From: Sphingomonadaceae bacterium PASS1
GTDB taxonomy: Bacteria > Pseudomonadota > Alphaproteobacteria > Sphingomonadales > Sphingomonadaceae
Direction of reading: 5' to 3'
DNA length: 64,000 bases
Assembly (NCBI GenBank): GCA_002255985.1
Contig: NKIR01000003.1
Span: forward strand, 186,001-250,000
A program made the translations under genes and the position numbers. Of this stretch, positions 17,667 through 25,542 are shown piece by piece; the stretch's first letter is position 1; each line of letters starts with the position of its first letter. The notes below the pieces were generated by a model. It was not told the origin of the DNA and searched no databases. It worked only from the letters and a program-made list of their open reading frames with translations.

Positions 17667-19655
17667 ATGACCGATGACCTGTTTGGCGGGAGCGCGGCCG
17701 CCACTGCCGCATCCAATGATTATACCGCTTCTGCAATTGAAGTGCTGGAGGGGCTTGAGCCGGTTCGCCGTCGCCCGGGCATGTATATTGGCGGCATCGA
17801 CGAACGCGCCTTGCACCATCTCGCGTCCGAAGTCCTCGACAACTCGATGGATGAAGCCGTCGCCGGCCATGCCAGCCGTATTGAAGTGCATTTGGGCGTT
17901 GGCAACCGGCTGACCATCACCGACAATGGCCGCGGCATTCCGGTTGATCCGCATCCCAAATTTCCGGACAAATCGGCGCTTGAGGTCATTCTGACGACCT
18001 TGCACTCCGGCGGTAAGTTCACGGACAAGGCTTATGCGACATCCGGCGGATTGCATGGCGTCGGTGTGTCTGTGGTCAACGCCCTGTCGACCGATACCGT
18101 TGTCGAAGTTGCCCGCAACAAGCAGTTGTATCGCCAACGCTTCGCGCAGGGCCATCCGGTCGGTAAGTTGGAGGAGCTTGGCCCCACCCCCAACCGGCGC
18201 GGCACCACCATATCCTTTACCCCTGATCCTGAAATTTTTGGCGCCGATGCGAAGTTCAAACCCGCGCGCCTGTTCAAGCTTGCCCGGTCGAAAGCTTATT
18301 TGTTCGCTGGCGTTGAAATTCGCTGGCGCTGCGACGCGGAACTCGCAAGCGAAGATGTCCCTGCCGAAGCGGTGTTCCAATTCCCCGGTGGCTTGTCCGA
18401 CCATTTGCGCGAACAGCTTGGCACCCGCGCCTGCGCGACCACAGAGTTTTTCTCAGGCACGCAAGATTTCCCCGATGCGCAAGGCCGCGTCGAATGGGCG
18501 ATTTCTTGGCCGCTTTATTCCGATGGTTCATATAGCTGGTATTGTAACACCATTCCGACCCCCGACGGCGGCACCCATGAAGCCGGCGTTCGCGCTGCGC
18601 TGACCAAGGGCTTGCGCGCGTTTGGCGAATTGATTGGCCAGAAAAAAGCGGCGCAGATATCGGCGGAGGACATTTTCAACGAAGCCGAATTGATGTTGTC
18701 GGTGTTCATCCGCAACCCGCAATTTCAAAGCCAGACGAAAGACCGGCTGACCTCACCGGAAGCAACGCGCTTGGTGGAAAACGCCGTGCGGGACCATTTC
18801 GACCATTATCTTGCCGGCAATATGGAGCGCGGCAAGGCGTTGATGGGCTTCATCCTTGAAAAGGTCGACGACCGCCTGCGCCGCAAGGCAGAGCGTGAAG
18901 TTAAACGCAAAACCGCAACCTCGGGCCGCAAGGTGCGTCTGCCCGGAAAGCTCACCGATTGCGCATCGGATGACCCGACCGGCACCGAATTGTTCATCGT
19001 CGAAGGCGACAGCGCTGGCGGCAGCGCAAAGCAAGCGCGTAACCGCAAGACTCAGGCGATTTTGCCGATCCGCGGTAAAATCCTGAACGTGGCGTCGGCC
19101 ACCGCAGACAAAATCCGCGCCAACAATGAAATCGCCGATCTTCAGCTCGCTCTTGGCTGCGGCACGCGCAAGGACTGCAACCCAGACAATCTGCGCTATG
19201 AACGCATCATCATTATGACCGACGCTGATGTCGATGGCGCTCATATTGCGACATTGTTGATGACATTCTTCTTTCAGGAAATGTCCGAAATCGTGAAGGC
19301 CGGACATCTCTTCCTCGCGCGGCCGCCTTTGTATCGCCTGACGCATGGCAGCCAAAGCGTATACGCCGCAGACGATGCGCACCGCGCCGAATTGGAAGCG
19401 ACCGTTTTCAAGGGCAAGAAAGTCGATGTTGGCCGGTTCAAGGGCTTGGGTGAAATGAACCCGAACCAGTTGAAAGAAACGACGATGGACCCGGCGACCC
19501 GCTCGCTGATCCGCATTACTCTGCCGCATGAATATGAACGGCGTGCCGTGGTCAATGACCTCGTCGACCGGTTGATGGGCAAAAATCCGGAGCACCGGTT
19601 CAACTTCATTCAGGAAAATGCCGCGCAGTTGGACGAGGACACGATTGACGCTTGA
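17667..19655 (+). CDS. parE: DNA topoisomerase IV subunit B
   Basis: ParE is the ATPase half of topoisomerase IV, which separates linked chromosomes. The 662-residue protein begins SAIEVLEGLEPVRRRPGMYIGG, then GHKL ATP-site motifs DNSMDEAVAGHA and ITDNGRGIPVD, and GLHGVGVSVVNALS. The TOPRIM domain has FIVEGDSAGGSAKQ and IIMTDADVDGAHI. ParE rather than GyrB is indicated by ASNDYTASAIEVL, by the length and by the absence of GyrB's insert. ATG 17667 is chosen over a codon at 17631 because family N-termini are short before the ATPase domain. Confidence 0.93.
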   Translation: MTDDLFGGSAAATAASNDYTASAIEVLEGLEPVRRRPGMYIGGIDERALHHLASEVLDNSMDEAVAGHASRIEVHLGVGNRLTITDNGRGIPVDPHPKFPDKSALEVILTTLHSGGKFTDKAYATSGGLHGVGVSVVNALSTDTVVEVARNKQLYRQRFAQGHPVGKLEELGPTPNRRGTTISFTPDPEIFGADAKFKPARLFKLARSKAYLFAGVEIRWRCDAELASEDVPAEAVFQFPGGLSDHLREQLGTRACATTEFFSGTQDFPDAQGRVEWAISWPLYSDGSYSWYCNTIPTPDGGTHEAGVRAALTKGLRAFGELIGQKKAAQISAEDIFNEAELMLSVFIRNPQFQSQTKDRLTSPEATRLVENAVRDHFDHYLAGNMERGKALMGFILEKVDDRLRRKAEREVKRKTATSGRKVRLPGKLTDCASDDPTGTELFIVEGDSAGGSAKQARNRKTQAILPIRGKILNVASATADKIRANNEIADLQLALGCGTRKDCNPDNLRYERIIIMTDADVDGAHIATLLMTFFFQEMSEIVKAGHLFLARPPLYRLTHGSQSVYAADDAHRAELEATVFKGKKVDVGRFKGLGEMNPNQLKETTMDPATRSLIRITLPHEYERRAVVNDLVDRLMGKNPEHRFNFIQENAAQLDEDTIDA

Positions 19656-19760
19656 TGCGTCACATATCCTCTATCACCAGCCGTCACGCTTAACTTGGTT
19701 GTGCGGTGCACGCCTTCGGCTCCAGGGTCTTAATTTTTGCAGCGAAGGCAAAGGAAGTAA

Positions 19761-19785
19761 GATGCTGAAACAAGTTCAACATGAC
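19761..19785. repeat. Single REP-like hairpin, diverged
   Basis: ATGCTGAA (19762-19769) and TTCAACAT (19775-19782) pair around the loop ACAAG with one C-A mismatch. The sequence is the same type as the paired hairpins at 22.3, 23.5 and 30.4 kb but stands alone, between parE and the convergent LysR gene. Confidence 0.65.
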
Positions 19786-19799
19786 GGTGGGTGTGATCG

Positions 19800-20591
19800 T
19801 CAGGCCGTTAAAGCCTCAACCAAGGCCTTTACCTTTTTCTGCCGCCATTGCGGCAAGGGTGCGACCAGCCAATAGGCTTCTTCGCTTTCTTTCGCGTTGT
19901 CGACCGCGCGAATTTTTCCGCTCGCCAAATCGGCTTCAGCCAAAAGCAACGGTACGGTGGCCCTGCCCAGCCCAATGGCAGCCGCGTCAATCGCAAGGCC
20001 CGCATCGGCGAGCCGAAGCGCTGAGACGCCGTCGGCCACAGGGCAATTGGGCCAGCTAATCGGTGTTTCCGCCCCGCCTTCGGGTGCAGCGACGGTCACA
20101 TGAGCGCCAGCGGCCAGCTTGACGCCTTCATGTTCGCCGGGGCCGGTGGCCAGCCGGATAGCGAGATCAAGATTGGCTTCGGTAAAATCGACAGCCTCGT
20201 CCGCGGCTACCAAAGTGAAGCGCGTATCGGGATTTGCCTTGCTGAATATCGCCAGCCGCGCGGCCAGCCATTTGGCGGTAAAATCGCGTGGCGCAGCGAT
20301 GGTCAGCGAATTGGACGATTGCCCTGCCTGCATCGCGCGGACTGACTCTTCAAACTGCAAAAAGCCCGCACGCAATGCATCAAGGCCATTTGTCGCCTCG
20401 TCCGTGAGCTCAAGCCCCTTGGGCGTCCGGCGGAAGAGAACGACGCCCAGCATATCTTCAAGCGCGCGGATCTGTTGGCCGACGGCCGCTGGCGTCACCG
20501 CAAGTTCGTCCGCCGCCTTGGTAAAGCTTAAATGCCGCGCAGAAGCGTCCAGCACGCGCAAACCATTAAGGGGCAGATGCGTGCGCTTCAT
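19800..20591 (-). CDS. LysR family transcriptional regulator (GcvA-like)
   Basis: A 263-residue regulator. The first 60 residues form the LysR helix-turn-helix (LNGLRVLDASARHLSFTKAADELAVTPAAVGQQIRALEDML), closest to the GcvA subgroup. The rest is a substrate-binding-like effector domain (LTIAAPRDFTAKWLAARLAIF, DLAIRLATGPGEHEGVKL). It is about 40 residues shorter than typical members. The stop lies 8 bases after the apaG gene end on the same strand order (metZ-apaG-lysR), so it may belong to that unit. Target genes unknown. Confidence 0.87.
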   Translation of the reverse strand: MKRTHLPLNGLRVLDASARHLSFTKAADELAVTPAAVGQQIRALEDMLGVVLFRRTPKGLELTDEATNGLDALRAGFLQFEESVRAMQAGQSSNSLTIAAPRDFTAKWLAARLAIFSKANPDTRFTLVAADEAVDFTEANLDLAIRLATGPGEHEGVKLAAGAHVTVAAPEGGAETPISWPNCPVADGVSALRLADAGLAIDAAAIGLGRATVPLLLAEADLASGKIRAVDNAKESEEAYWLVAPLPQWRQKKVKALVEALTA

Positions 20592-20598
20592 CGGATGC

Positions 20599-21009
20599 TC
20601 AACGCGCTATGGCCGGGGCGACGAGCGTAAAGCGCGGAATTTCGGCGAGAAATGTCGTGCCATCTTCGCGGATGAAACGATATTGCCCTTCCATCATGCC
20701 GCTGGGTGTGGGCAGCGGGCAGCCCGACACATAATCATGGCTTTCACCGGGCTTCAGCAAGGGCTGTTCGCCGACCACGCCATCGCCATCGACATGGTTG
20801 ATTGTGCCGCGACCGTCGGTGATGCGCCAATGCCGCGTCATCAATTGCACGGGTTCATCGCCGCCATTTTCGATGCGTATATGATAGGACCAAAACCAGC
20901 GGCCTTGCGCGGGAGCCGATTGTTCTTGCAGAAAGTTGGGTGACACGCGGACGGTCACGCCCTCGGTCGTTGCGCTGACCGCGAAAAAGGAATCGAGGAT
21001 GCTCGTCAC
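20599..21009 (-). CDS. apaG: ApaG family protein
   Basis: ApaG is a small immunoglobulin-like beta-sandwich protein linked to Co/Mg tolerance; its exact function is unsettled. The 136-residue product has the family pattern VRVSPNFLQEQSAPAQGRWFWSYHIRIEN, VQLMTRHWRITDG, VVGEQPLLKPGESHDYVSGCPLPTPSGMMEGQY. The start is GTG 21009, whose GTGA overlaps the metZ stop; the frame is open further upstream inside metZ but without family similarity. Translational coupling to metZ is likely. Confidence 0.92.
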   Translation of the reverse strand: MTSILDSFFAVSATTEGVTVRVSPNFLQEQSAPAQGRWFWSYHIRIENGGDEPVQLMTRHWRITDGRGTINHVDGDGVVGEQPLLKPGESHDYVSGCPLPTPSGMMEGQYRFIREDGTTFLAEIPRFTLVAPAIAR

Positions 21010-22214
21010 AGTCCCGCGGCCCTGAGCGCCTGATCCAGATCGTCGATCAAATCGGCAGGATCCTCCAAACCGACATTGATGCGGATCAAGCCTTCGCCCA
21101 CGCCCATGGCTTCGCGGCCTTCGGGGCCCATGCCATGGTGGGTGGAGGACGCGGGGTGGCACATCAGGCTGCGCGCATCGCCAATATTGTTCGAAATATC
21201 GATCAGCTGCAGCGCGTTGAGCAAGGCGTGCGCCTGCTTGCGGCCACCATCGACTTCAAATGCGAAAATCGGCCCGCAGGCTTTCATCTGGCGCATCGCC
21301 AGTTCATGCTGCGGGTGGCTGGCAAGGCCGGGATGCATGATATGCGGCACGCGGCCTTCAAGGAATTTGCCAACAATAATCGCGTTTTCCGACTGCCGCA
21401 TGGCGCGCAGTTCCAGCGTTTCCAAACCCTTGTGCACTACCCACGCGTTGAATGGCGACAGATTGGGTCCGGTGTTGCGCTGAAACGGCAACAGCACGTC
21501 ATCGATCCACTGTTGTGAACCACAGACCGCACCGGCAAGCACGCGTCCCTGTCCGTCCATCAGCTTCGTTGCGCTATAGGCTACGACATCAGCGCCATAA
21601 TCCATCGGCCGTTGCAACACGCTGGTCGCAAAGGCGTTGTCTGCCACCGTGGTGATACCATGTTCTTTGGCGAGGCCGCAGACATAGGCCATATCGACAA
21701 TGTCCATCGTCGGGTTGGCGGGCGTTTCAAAGAAGAACACCTTTGTGTTCGGCTGAATCGCCGCTTTCCACGCATCATTGTCGCGGCTGTCGATCGTGGT
21801 CGTGCTGATGCCCCATTTGGGCAGCAAAGTGTCCGTCAACCAGCGGCACGAGCCAAAGGCCGCGCGGGCGGCGACCACATGGTCACCTTGCGACAATTGG
21901 CACAACAACGCCGTTGTCATCGCGGCCATGCCCGTGGCTTGCGCGCGGCATGCCTCGGCCCCTTCCATCAGCGCAATGCGTTCCTCCAGCATTTGTACCG
22001 TCGGGTTTTGCAACCGCGAATAGGTCATGCCGTCCTGCTCACCCGCAAAACGGGCCGCTACGGTTTCCGCATCATCATAAGTAAAGCCAGACGAGAGGAA
22101 CAAAGCCTCCGACGTCTCGCCATGTTCGCTACGCCATGTGCCACCACGCACTGCCTGTGTGGCAGGACGCCAATGCCGGGTGATTTCGCGATTCTGGCCA
22201 GTCGTTTTCTTCAT
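21006..22214 (-). CDS. metZ: O-succinylhomoserine sulfhydrylase
   Basis: It makes homocysteine directly from O-succinylhomoserine and sulfide in methionine synthesis, using PLP. The 402-residue protein is a Cys/Met metabolism PLP enzyme. Key parts are YSRLQNPTVQMLEERIALMEGAEAC, VFFFETPANPTMDIVD, TTVADNAFATSVLQRP and the PLP lysine in YSATKLMDGQGR (Lys217). The Met/Gln-rich middle and TVQMLEERIA match MetZ rather than MetB. The 5' region contains paired hairpin repeats; I saw no SAM riboswitch signature there. Confidence 0.93.
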   Translation of the reverse strand: MKKTTGQNREITRHWRPATQAVRGGTWRSEHGETSEALFLSSGFTYDDAETVAARFAGEQDGMTYSRLQNPTVQMLEERIALMEGAEACRAQATGMAAMTTALLCQLSQGDHVVAARAAFGSCRWLTDTLLPKWGISTTTIDSRDNDAWKAAIQPNTKVFFFETPANPTMDIVDMAYVCGLAKEHGITTVADNAFATSVLQRPMDYGADVVAYSATKLMDGQGRVLAGAVCGSQQWIDDVLLPFQRNTGPNLSPFNAWVVHKGLETLELRAMRQSENAIIVGKFLEGRVPHIMHPGLASHPQHELAMRQMKACGPIFAFEVDGGRKQAHALLNALQLIDISNNIGDARSLMCHPASSTHHGMGPEGREAMGVGEGLIRINVGLEDPADLIDDLDQALRAAGL

Positions 22215-22315
22215 AAGTTCGCTTTTCGGGGACTAGAGGGGTTGCGTCAATAAGGAGATGTTATGGATGTTACACCGAAGCTGTTTGAAGCCACTAAAAT
22301 CCAAAACCACAGATC

Positions 22316-22392
22316 GTCATCCCGAACTTGTTTCGGGATGACACAAGGCGGCGCATCCGGGGCTCGTTATCCTGAAACACGTTCAGGATGAC
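22316..22392. repeat. REPIN-like pair of inverted hairpins (locus 1)
   Basis: Hairpin A at 22316-22342 has arms GTCATCCCGAA and TTCGGGATGAC around CTTGT, a perfect 11-bp stem. Hairpin B at 22366-22392 has arms GTTATCCTGAA and TTCAGGATGAC around ACACG. The two are roughly inverted copies separated by 23 bases. They sit between the leuB end and the metZ start. Confidence 0.85.
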
Positions 22393-22416
22393 GAAGATTG
22401 GGATGTTGGGCCAACA

Positions 22417-23460
22417 TCACAAGGCAGCAAGCACGGCGTCGCCCATTTCGCTGGTGGACATCGTCCCACCAAGATCGGGCGAGCGTGCACCGGCGGCGAG
22501 TGCGTTGGCGACCGCCGCGTCAATGCGGTCGGCCATTGCCGGCATGTTGAGCGAGTAACGCAGCATCATCGCGGCGGACAAGATTGTCGCCAGCGGGTTG
22601 GCCTTGCCCTGCCCGGCAATATCGGGCGCACTGCCGTGGATGGGCTCATACAGGCCCTTTTGGTTGCTATCGAGCGACGCGCTGGGCAGCATGCCAATCG
22701 ATCCGGCACACATGCTGGCCTGATCGGACAGGATATCACCGAACAAATTGCCGGTGACGATCACGTCAAACTGGCCAGGGTTGCGCACCAGCTGCATCGC
22801 GCAATTGTCGACATACATATGGCTGAGCGCGACGTGCGGATATTCGGCATGGGTTTCAATCACCACATCGCGCCACAATTGCGAGGTTTCGAGCACATTG
22901 GCCTTGTCCACCGAGCATAATTTTTTGCCACGCGCCATCGCGGTTTCAAAGCCGACGCGGGCAATGCGGCGCACTTCGTCCTCATTATAGGACATGATGT
23001 CATAGCCTTCGCGCTTACCATCAGCGGTTTTGCGCATGCCCTTTTCACCAAAATAAACATCACCATTCAATTCGCGCACGATGATCATGTCGATCTGCGT
23101 GGCCACTTCGGGACGAAGCGAGCTGGCGTCTGCCAGTTCAGGAAACAACGTCGCGGGCCGCAAATTGGCAAATAAGGACAGTTCCTTGCGCAGCCCCAAT
23201 ATGGCCTGTTCGGGCCGCAAATGCCGTTCCAACGCATCGCAATCGGGGTCGCCCACCGCGCCAAACAATATCGCGTCAGCGCGCTTTGCAAGGTCCAGCG
23301 TTTCTGCGGGCAGCGGATGGCCGGTTGCCTTATAGGCCGCGCCGCCAACCAACGCTTCTTCGAAGTTCAGTCCGTCAATCGCCAACGCGTCCAATACGCG
23401 CCGTGCTTGGGTGATGACTTCGGGACCAATTCCGTCCCCGGGTAATAAGGCAATAAGCAT
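22417..23460 (-). CDS. leuB: 3-isopropylmalate dehydrogenase
   Basis: It oxidises and decarboxylates 3-isopropylmalate in leucine synthesis with NAD. The 347-residue protein has [11 protein letters not shown] at the N-terminus, the arginine cluster around [23 protein letters not shown], the [20 protein letters not shown] segment, the Lys-Asp pair [17 protein letters not shown] and [15 protein letters not shown] metal site ([16 protein letters not shown]). NAD specificity is suggested by [14 protein letters not shown]. It stands between two REP-like loci. Confidence 0.96.
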   Translation of the reverse strand: MLIALLPGDGIGPEVITQARRVLDALAIDGLNFEEALVGGAAYKATGHPLPAETLDLAKRADAILFGAVGDPDCDALERHLRPEQAILGLRKELSLFANLRPATLFPELADASSLRPEVATQIDMIIVRELNGDVYFGEKGMRKTADGKREGYDIMSYNEDEVRRIARVGFETAMARGKKLCSVDKANVLETSQLWRDVVIETHAEYPHVALSHMYVDNCAMQLVRNPGQFDVIVTGNLFGDILSDQASMCAGSIGMLPSASLDSNQKGLYEPIHGSAPDIAGQGKANPLATILSAAMMLRYSLNMPAMADRIDAAVANALAAGARSPDLGGTMSTSEMGDAVLAAL

Positions 23461-23485
23461 ATTATCTGATACCTAAAAATGAATC

Positions 23486-23550
23486 GTCATCACGAACTTG
23501 TTCGGGATAACAAGCTGCGGCACGTTATGCTGAAACAAGTTCAGCATGAC
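23486..23550. repeat. REPIN-like pair of inverted hairpins (locus 2)
   Basis: Hairpin C at 23486-23511 (arms GTCATCACGAA and TTCGGGATAAC around CTTG) has imperfect pairing; hairpin D at 23524-23550 (arms GTTATGCTGAA and TTCAGCATGAC around ACAAG) is nearly perfect. They are 12 bases apart and in opposite orientation, between the recO end and the leuB start. Confidence 0.85.
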
Positions 23551-23589
23551 GATATAGAGATTTGCAGACCCCTGCCAAGTGCAGCGCGG

Positions 23590-24180
23590 TTATGCAACTG
23601 CCCTTTTCAGGCGGTCCACCAACCGTTCGCGCGCGGCCATGACATCGGCGCGGCGGTCACCCAGAACATGCGCGACCAAACGCTTGCGGTTTTGCGCCAT
23701 CATCGCCACCGGCGCGCTGTCTGCGTCATAATCTTCGGCATAGCCAAGTTCGGCCAGCAACAAGGTTTCATATTGCGCAATCGCCCCCGCCCAAACCCGT
23801 GCGGCAGGCGCGAGCTCAATCGCCGACAGCAACCCGTCGCACGCGCTGTACACGCGGGGGTAAGGCACGCCTTCGGCCAGCGTTGCCGCGGTCAGCGCGG
23901 TGACCCAATCAATCGCCGCAATCGCCAACGGCTCGCCCAGTAAATGCGCGCGGCTGTGCAGGGGTTCAGGTGTCAGGCGCGCCAACTGCCCCGTTATGCG
24001 CGTGCGCCATTCGCCGGTAATGACATTACCGGGGATCAGCACAGGCCGCAATTGCCGCCCCCGCGCACCTTGCACATAGCCCGCAAGCATGCCGTAATCT
24101 TCGGAAAACGCGCGCACGATGGCGCCGGTTTCGCCGTGATTACGGACTGCACAAATGATCGCGGATGCCGTTATGTCCAT
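23590..24180 (-). CDS. recO: DNA repair protein RecO, short form
   Basis: RecO loads RecA onto SSB-coated DNA in the RecFOR pathway. The 196-residue protein has the N-terminal OB-fold typical of RecO (ITASAIICAVRNHGETGAIVRAFSEDYGMLAGYVQGARGRQLRPVLIPGNVI) and a helical domain (LGEPLAIAAIDWVTALTAATLAEG). It is about 40 residues shorter than E. coli-type proteins and lacks the Cys zinc site, as I would expect for this group. It is followed on the same strand by leuB across a repeat pair. Confidence 0.88.
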   Translation of the reverse strand: MDITASAIICAVRNHGETGAIVRAFSEDYGMLAGYVQGARGRQLRPVLIPGNVITGEWRTRITGQLARLTPEPLHSRAHLLGEPLAIAAIDWVTALTAATLAEGVPYPRVYSACDGLLSAIELAPAARVWAGAIAQYETLLLAELGYAEDYDADSAPVAMMAQNRKRLVAHVLGDRRADVMAARERLVDRLKRAVA

Positions 24181-24217
24181 ACGCCCTCATGCCAACACTG
24201 CCGCATGAGGGGAAGCT

Positions 24218-24538
24218 CTATCCTGCGTCGCTTTGTTCGCCGCTGATCATGAACAAAGTCACGCCTGCATATTTTTCCGCGCCAGCTTCGAATAACGGGT
24301 CAATTTCGAACAATTGTTCGGTCAGTTTCAAATCGTTGAGGCCAAGCAAATGAAACGCACCCAGCTTTTTCTCACGCGGCGGCTCTCCATGTTTTTCGAG
24401 CGTAATCGCGTCGATAAACAGCGCATTATTCTTTGAATAGAGCACGTGCGGGGCAAGCTTCATCGCCACATTATTATAGGTGGCGGTCACACATTTTTTG
24501 AGCGCGATAGCCTCAAGCAGCAATTGGTTGGTCGTCAT
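24218..24538 (-). CDS. Small WYL-domain-like protein
   Basis: The 106-residue product reads like a free-standing WYL-type (Sm-like) ligand-binding domain: IALKKCVTATYNNVAMKLAPHVLYSKNNALFIDAITL, then REKKLGAFHLLGLNDLKLTEQLF. It has no helix-turn-helix of its own. WYL domains usually bind nucleic acid or nucleotides as part of regulators, so a free one could modulate a partner. Function is unknown. It precedes recO on the minus strand, 37 bases away. Confidence 0.6.
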   Translation of the reverse strand: MTTNQLLLEAIALKKCVTATYNNVAMKLAPHVLYSKNNALFIDAITLEKHGEPPREKKLGAFHLLGLNDLKLTEQLFEIDPLFEAGAEKYAGVTLFMISGEQSDAG

Positions 24539-24597
24539 CGTCTTAGACTATCGAACCAACCAGCGCGCGCAAGTAAAAATTGTGCAGTGCAGCATTT

Positions 24598-25488
24598 TTA
24601 TGCTACTTGCTTGGCGTGTCCGGCAATCAGATCCACCATGCGGCCAACTTGCGACGGCGGCAGATCATGCGCCATTTCGTCGATAATCTCCAGCCTTGCG
24701 CCGGGGATGTGGCGGGCGATATCCTCACTGCCTTCTTTGGGCACGAGCGGATCAGCCCCGCCATGCACCACCAAAGTCGGCACCGCGATCTTCTTCAGCC
24801 GCTCGACCCGGCTGCCATCGGCGATTATCGCCAGCAACTGCCGCCTGGTGCCGATCGGATAATAGCCCCGGTCGAACGCTTTGGCGGTCATTTCGGCGTG
24901 GGCATTCTCTGGGCGAGCCGGATCGGGGAAGGAAAACGAACTTACCAGCTCGGCTCCGAACGCGACAGCCTCTTCTCGGCTGGCGTCTGGCGCGCGCTTG
25001 ACCATGAATTGGCGCTGGATATCGGCGCGCGCGCCGGGAAGTCCAGCCTTACCACTCGACGACATGATCGAGGTCATGCTCAACGTCCGTTCCGGGTGGT
25101 TGGCAGCCATCAATTGGACGATCATCCCGCCCATCGACGCGCCGACCACATGCGCCTTGTCGATGCCCAGCGCATCCAGCAATCCAATGCCGTCTGCCGC
25201 CATGTCACCGAGCGTGTAAGGAACGCGCACCGGCAGCCCTATTCGGGCCTTGAACATCGTCCAGACCAGATTGGGCGCCTTTGCCCCGTCCATACGCTGT
25301 GACATGCCAACGTCGCGATTGTCATAATGGATGATGCGGTAGCCCTTGCTTACAAGGCCGTGAATGAACTCATCGGGCCACGCAATCATCTGCGCACCAA
25401 GGCCCATGACGAGCAGGATGACCGGACCATCGGCTGGGCCGTTTTCCTCATAATATATATCGATATTGTTGGCGCGGATATTTGGCAT
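24598..25488 (-). CDS. Alpha/beta hydrolase
   Basis: A 296-residue serine hydrolase. The oxyanion region is LLVMGLGAQMIAWPDEF, the strand-turn is HYDNRDVGMSQ, the nucleophile is in VVGASMGGM (Ser118), the acid in LVVHGGADPLVPKEG and the His in DEMAHDLPPSQ. This resembles the haloperoxidase/aclacinomycin methylesterase (RdmC-like) group; substrate unknown. ATG 25488 follows AGGGAGAA; a codon 21 bases upstream is also open. Confidence 0.85.
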   Translation of the reverse strand: MPNIRANNIDIYYEENGPADGPVILLVMGLGAQMIAWPDEFIHGLVSKGYRIIHYDNRDVGMSQRMDGAKAPNLVWTMFKARIGLPVRVPYTLGDMAADGIGLLDALGIDKAHVVGASMGGMIVQLMAANHPERTLSMTSIMSSSGKAGLPGARADIQRQFMVKRAPDASREEAVAFGAELVSSFSFPDPARPENAHAEMTAKAFDRGYYPIGTRRQLLAIIADGSRVERLKKIAVPTLVVHGGADPLVPKEGSEDIARHIPGARLEIIDEMAHDLPPSQVGRMVDLIAGHAKQVA

Positions 25489-25542
25489 GACGTTCTCCCT
25501 GCCCGCCATTCTAATCAGCTGCTGAACAACTGCAAGGCTACA

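Noticed and set aside
18753-19595. Open frame antisense to parE
   Set aside because: It mirrors the TOPRIM-containing part of parE and shows no independent coding signal.
22215-22416. SAM riboswitch ahead of metZ
   Set aside because: I compared by eye with the SAM-II type expected in alphaproteobacteria and saw no matching conserved core; only the hairpin repeats stand out. A covariance-model search would settle it.
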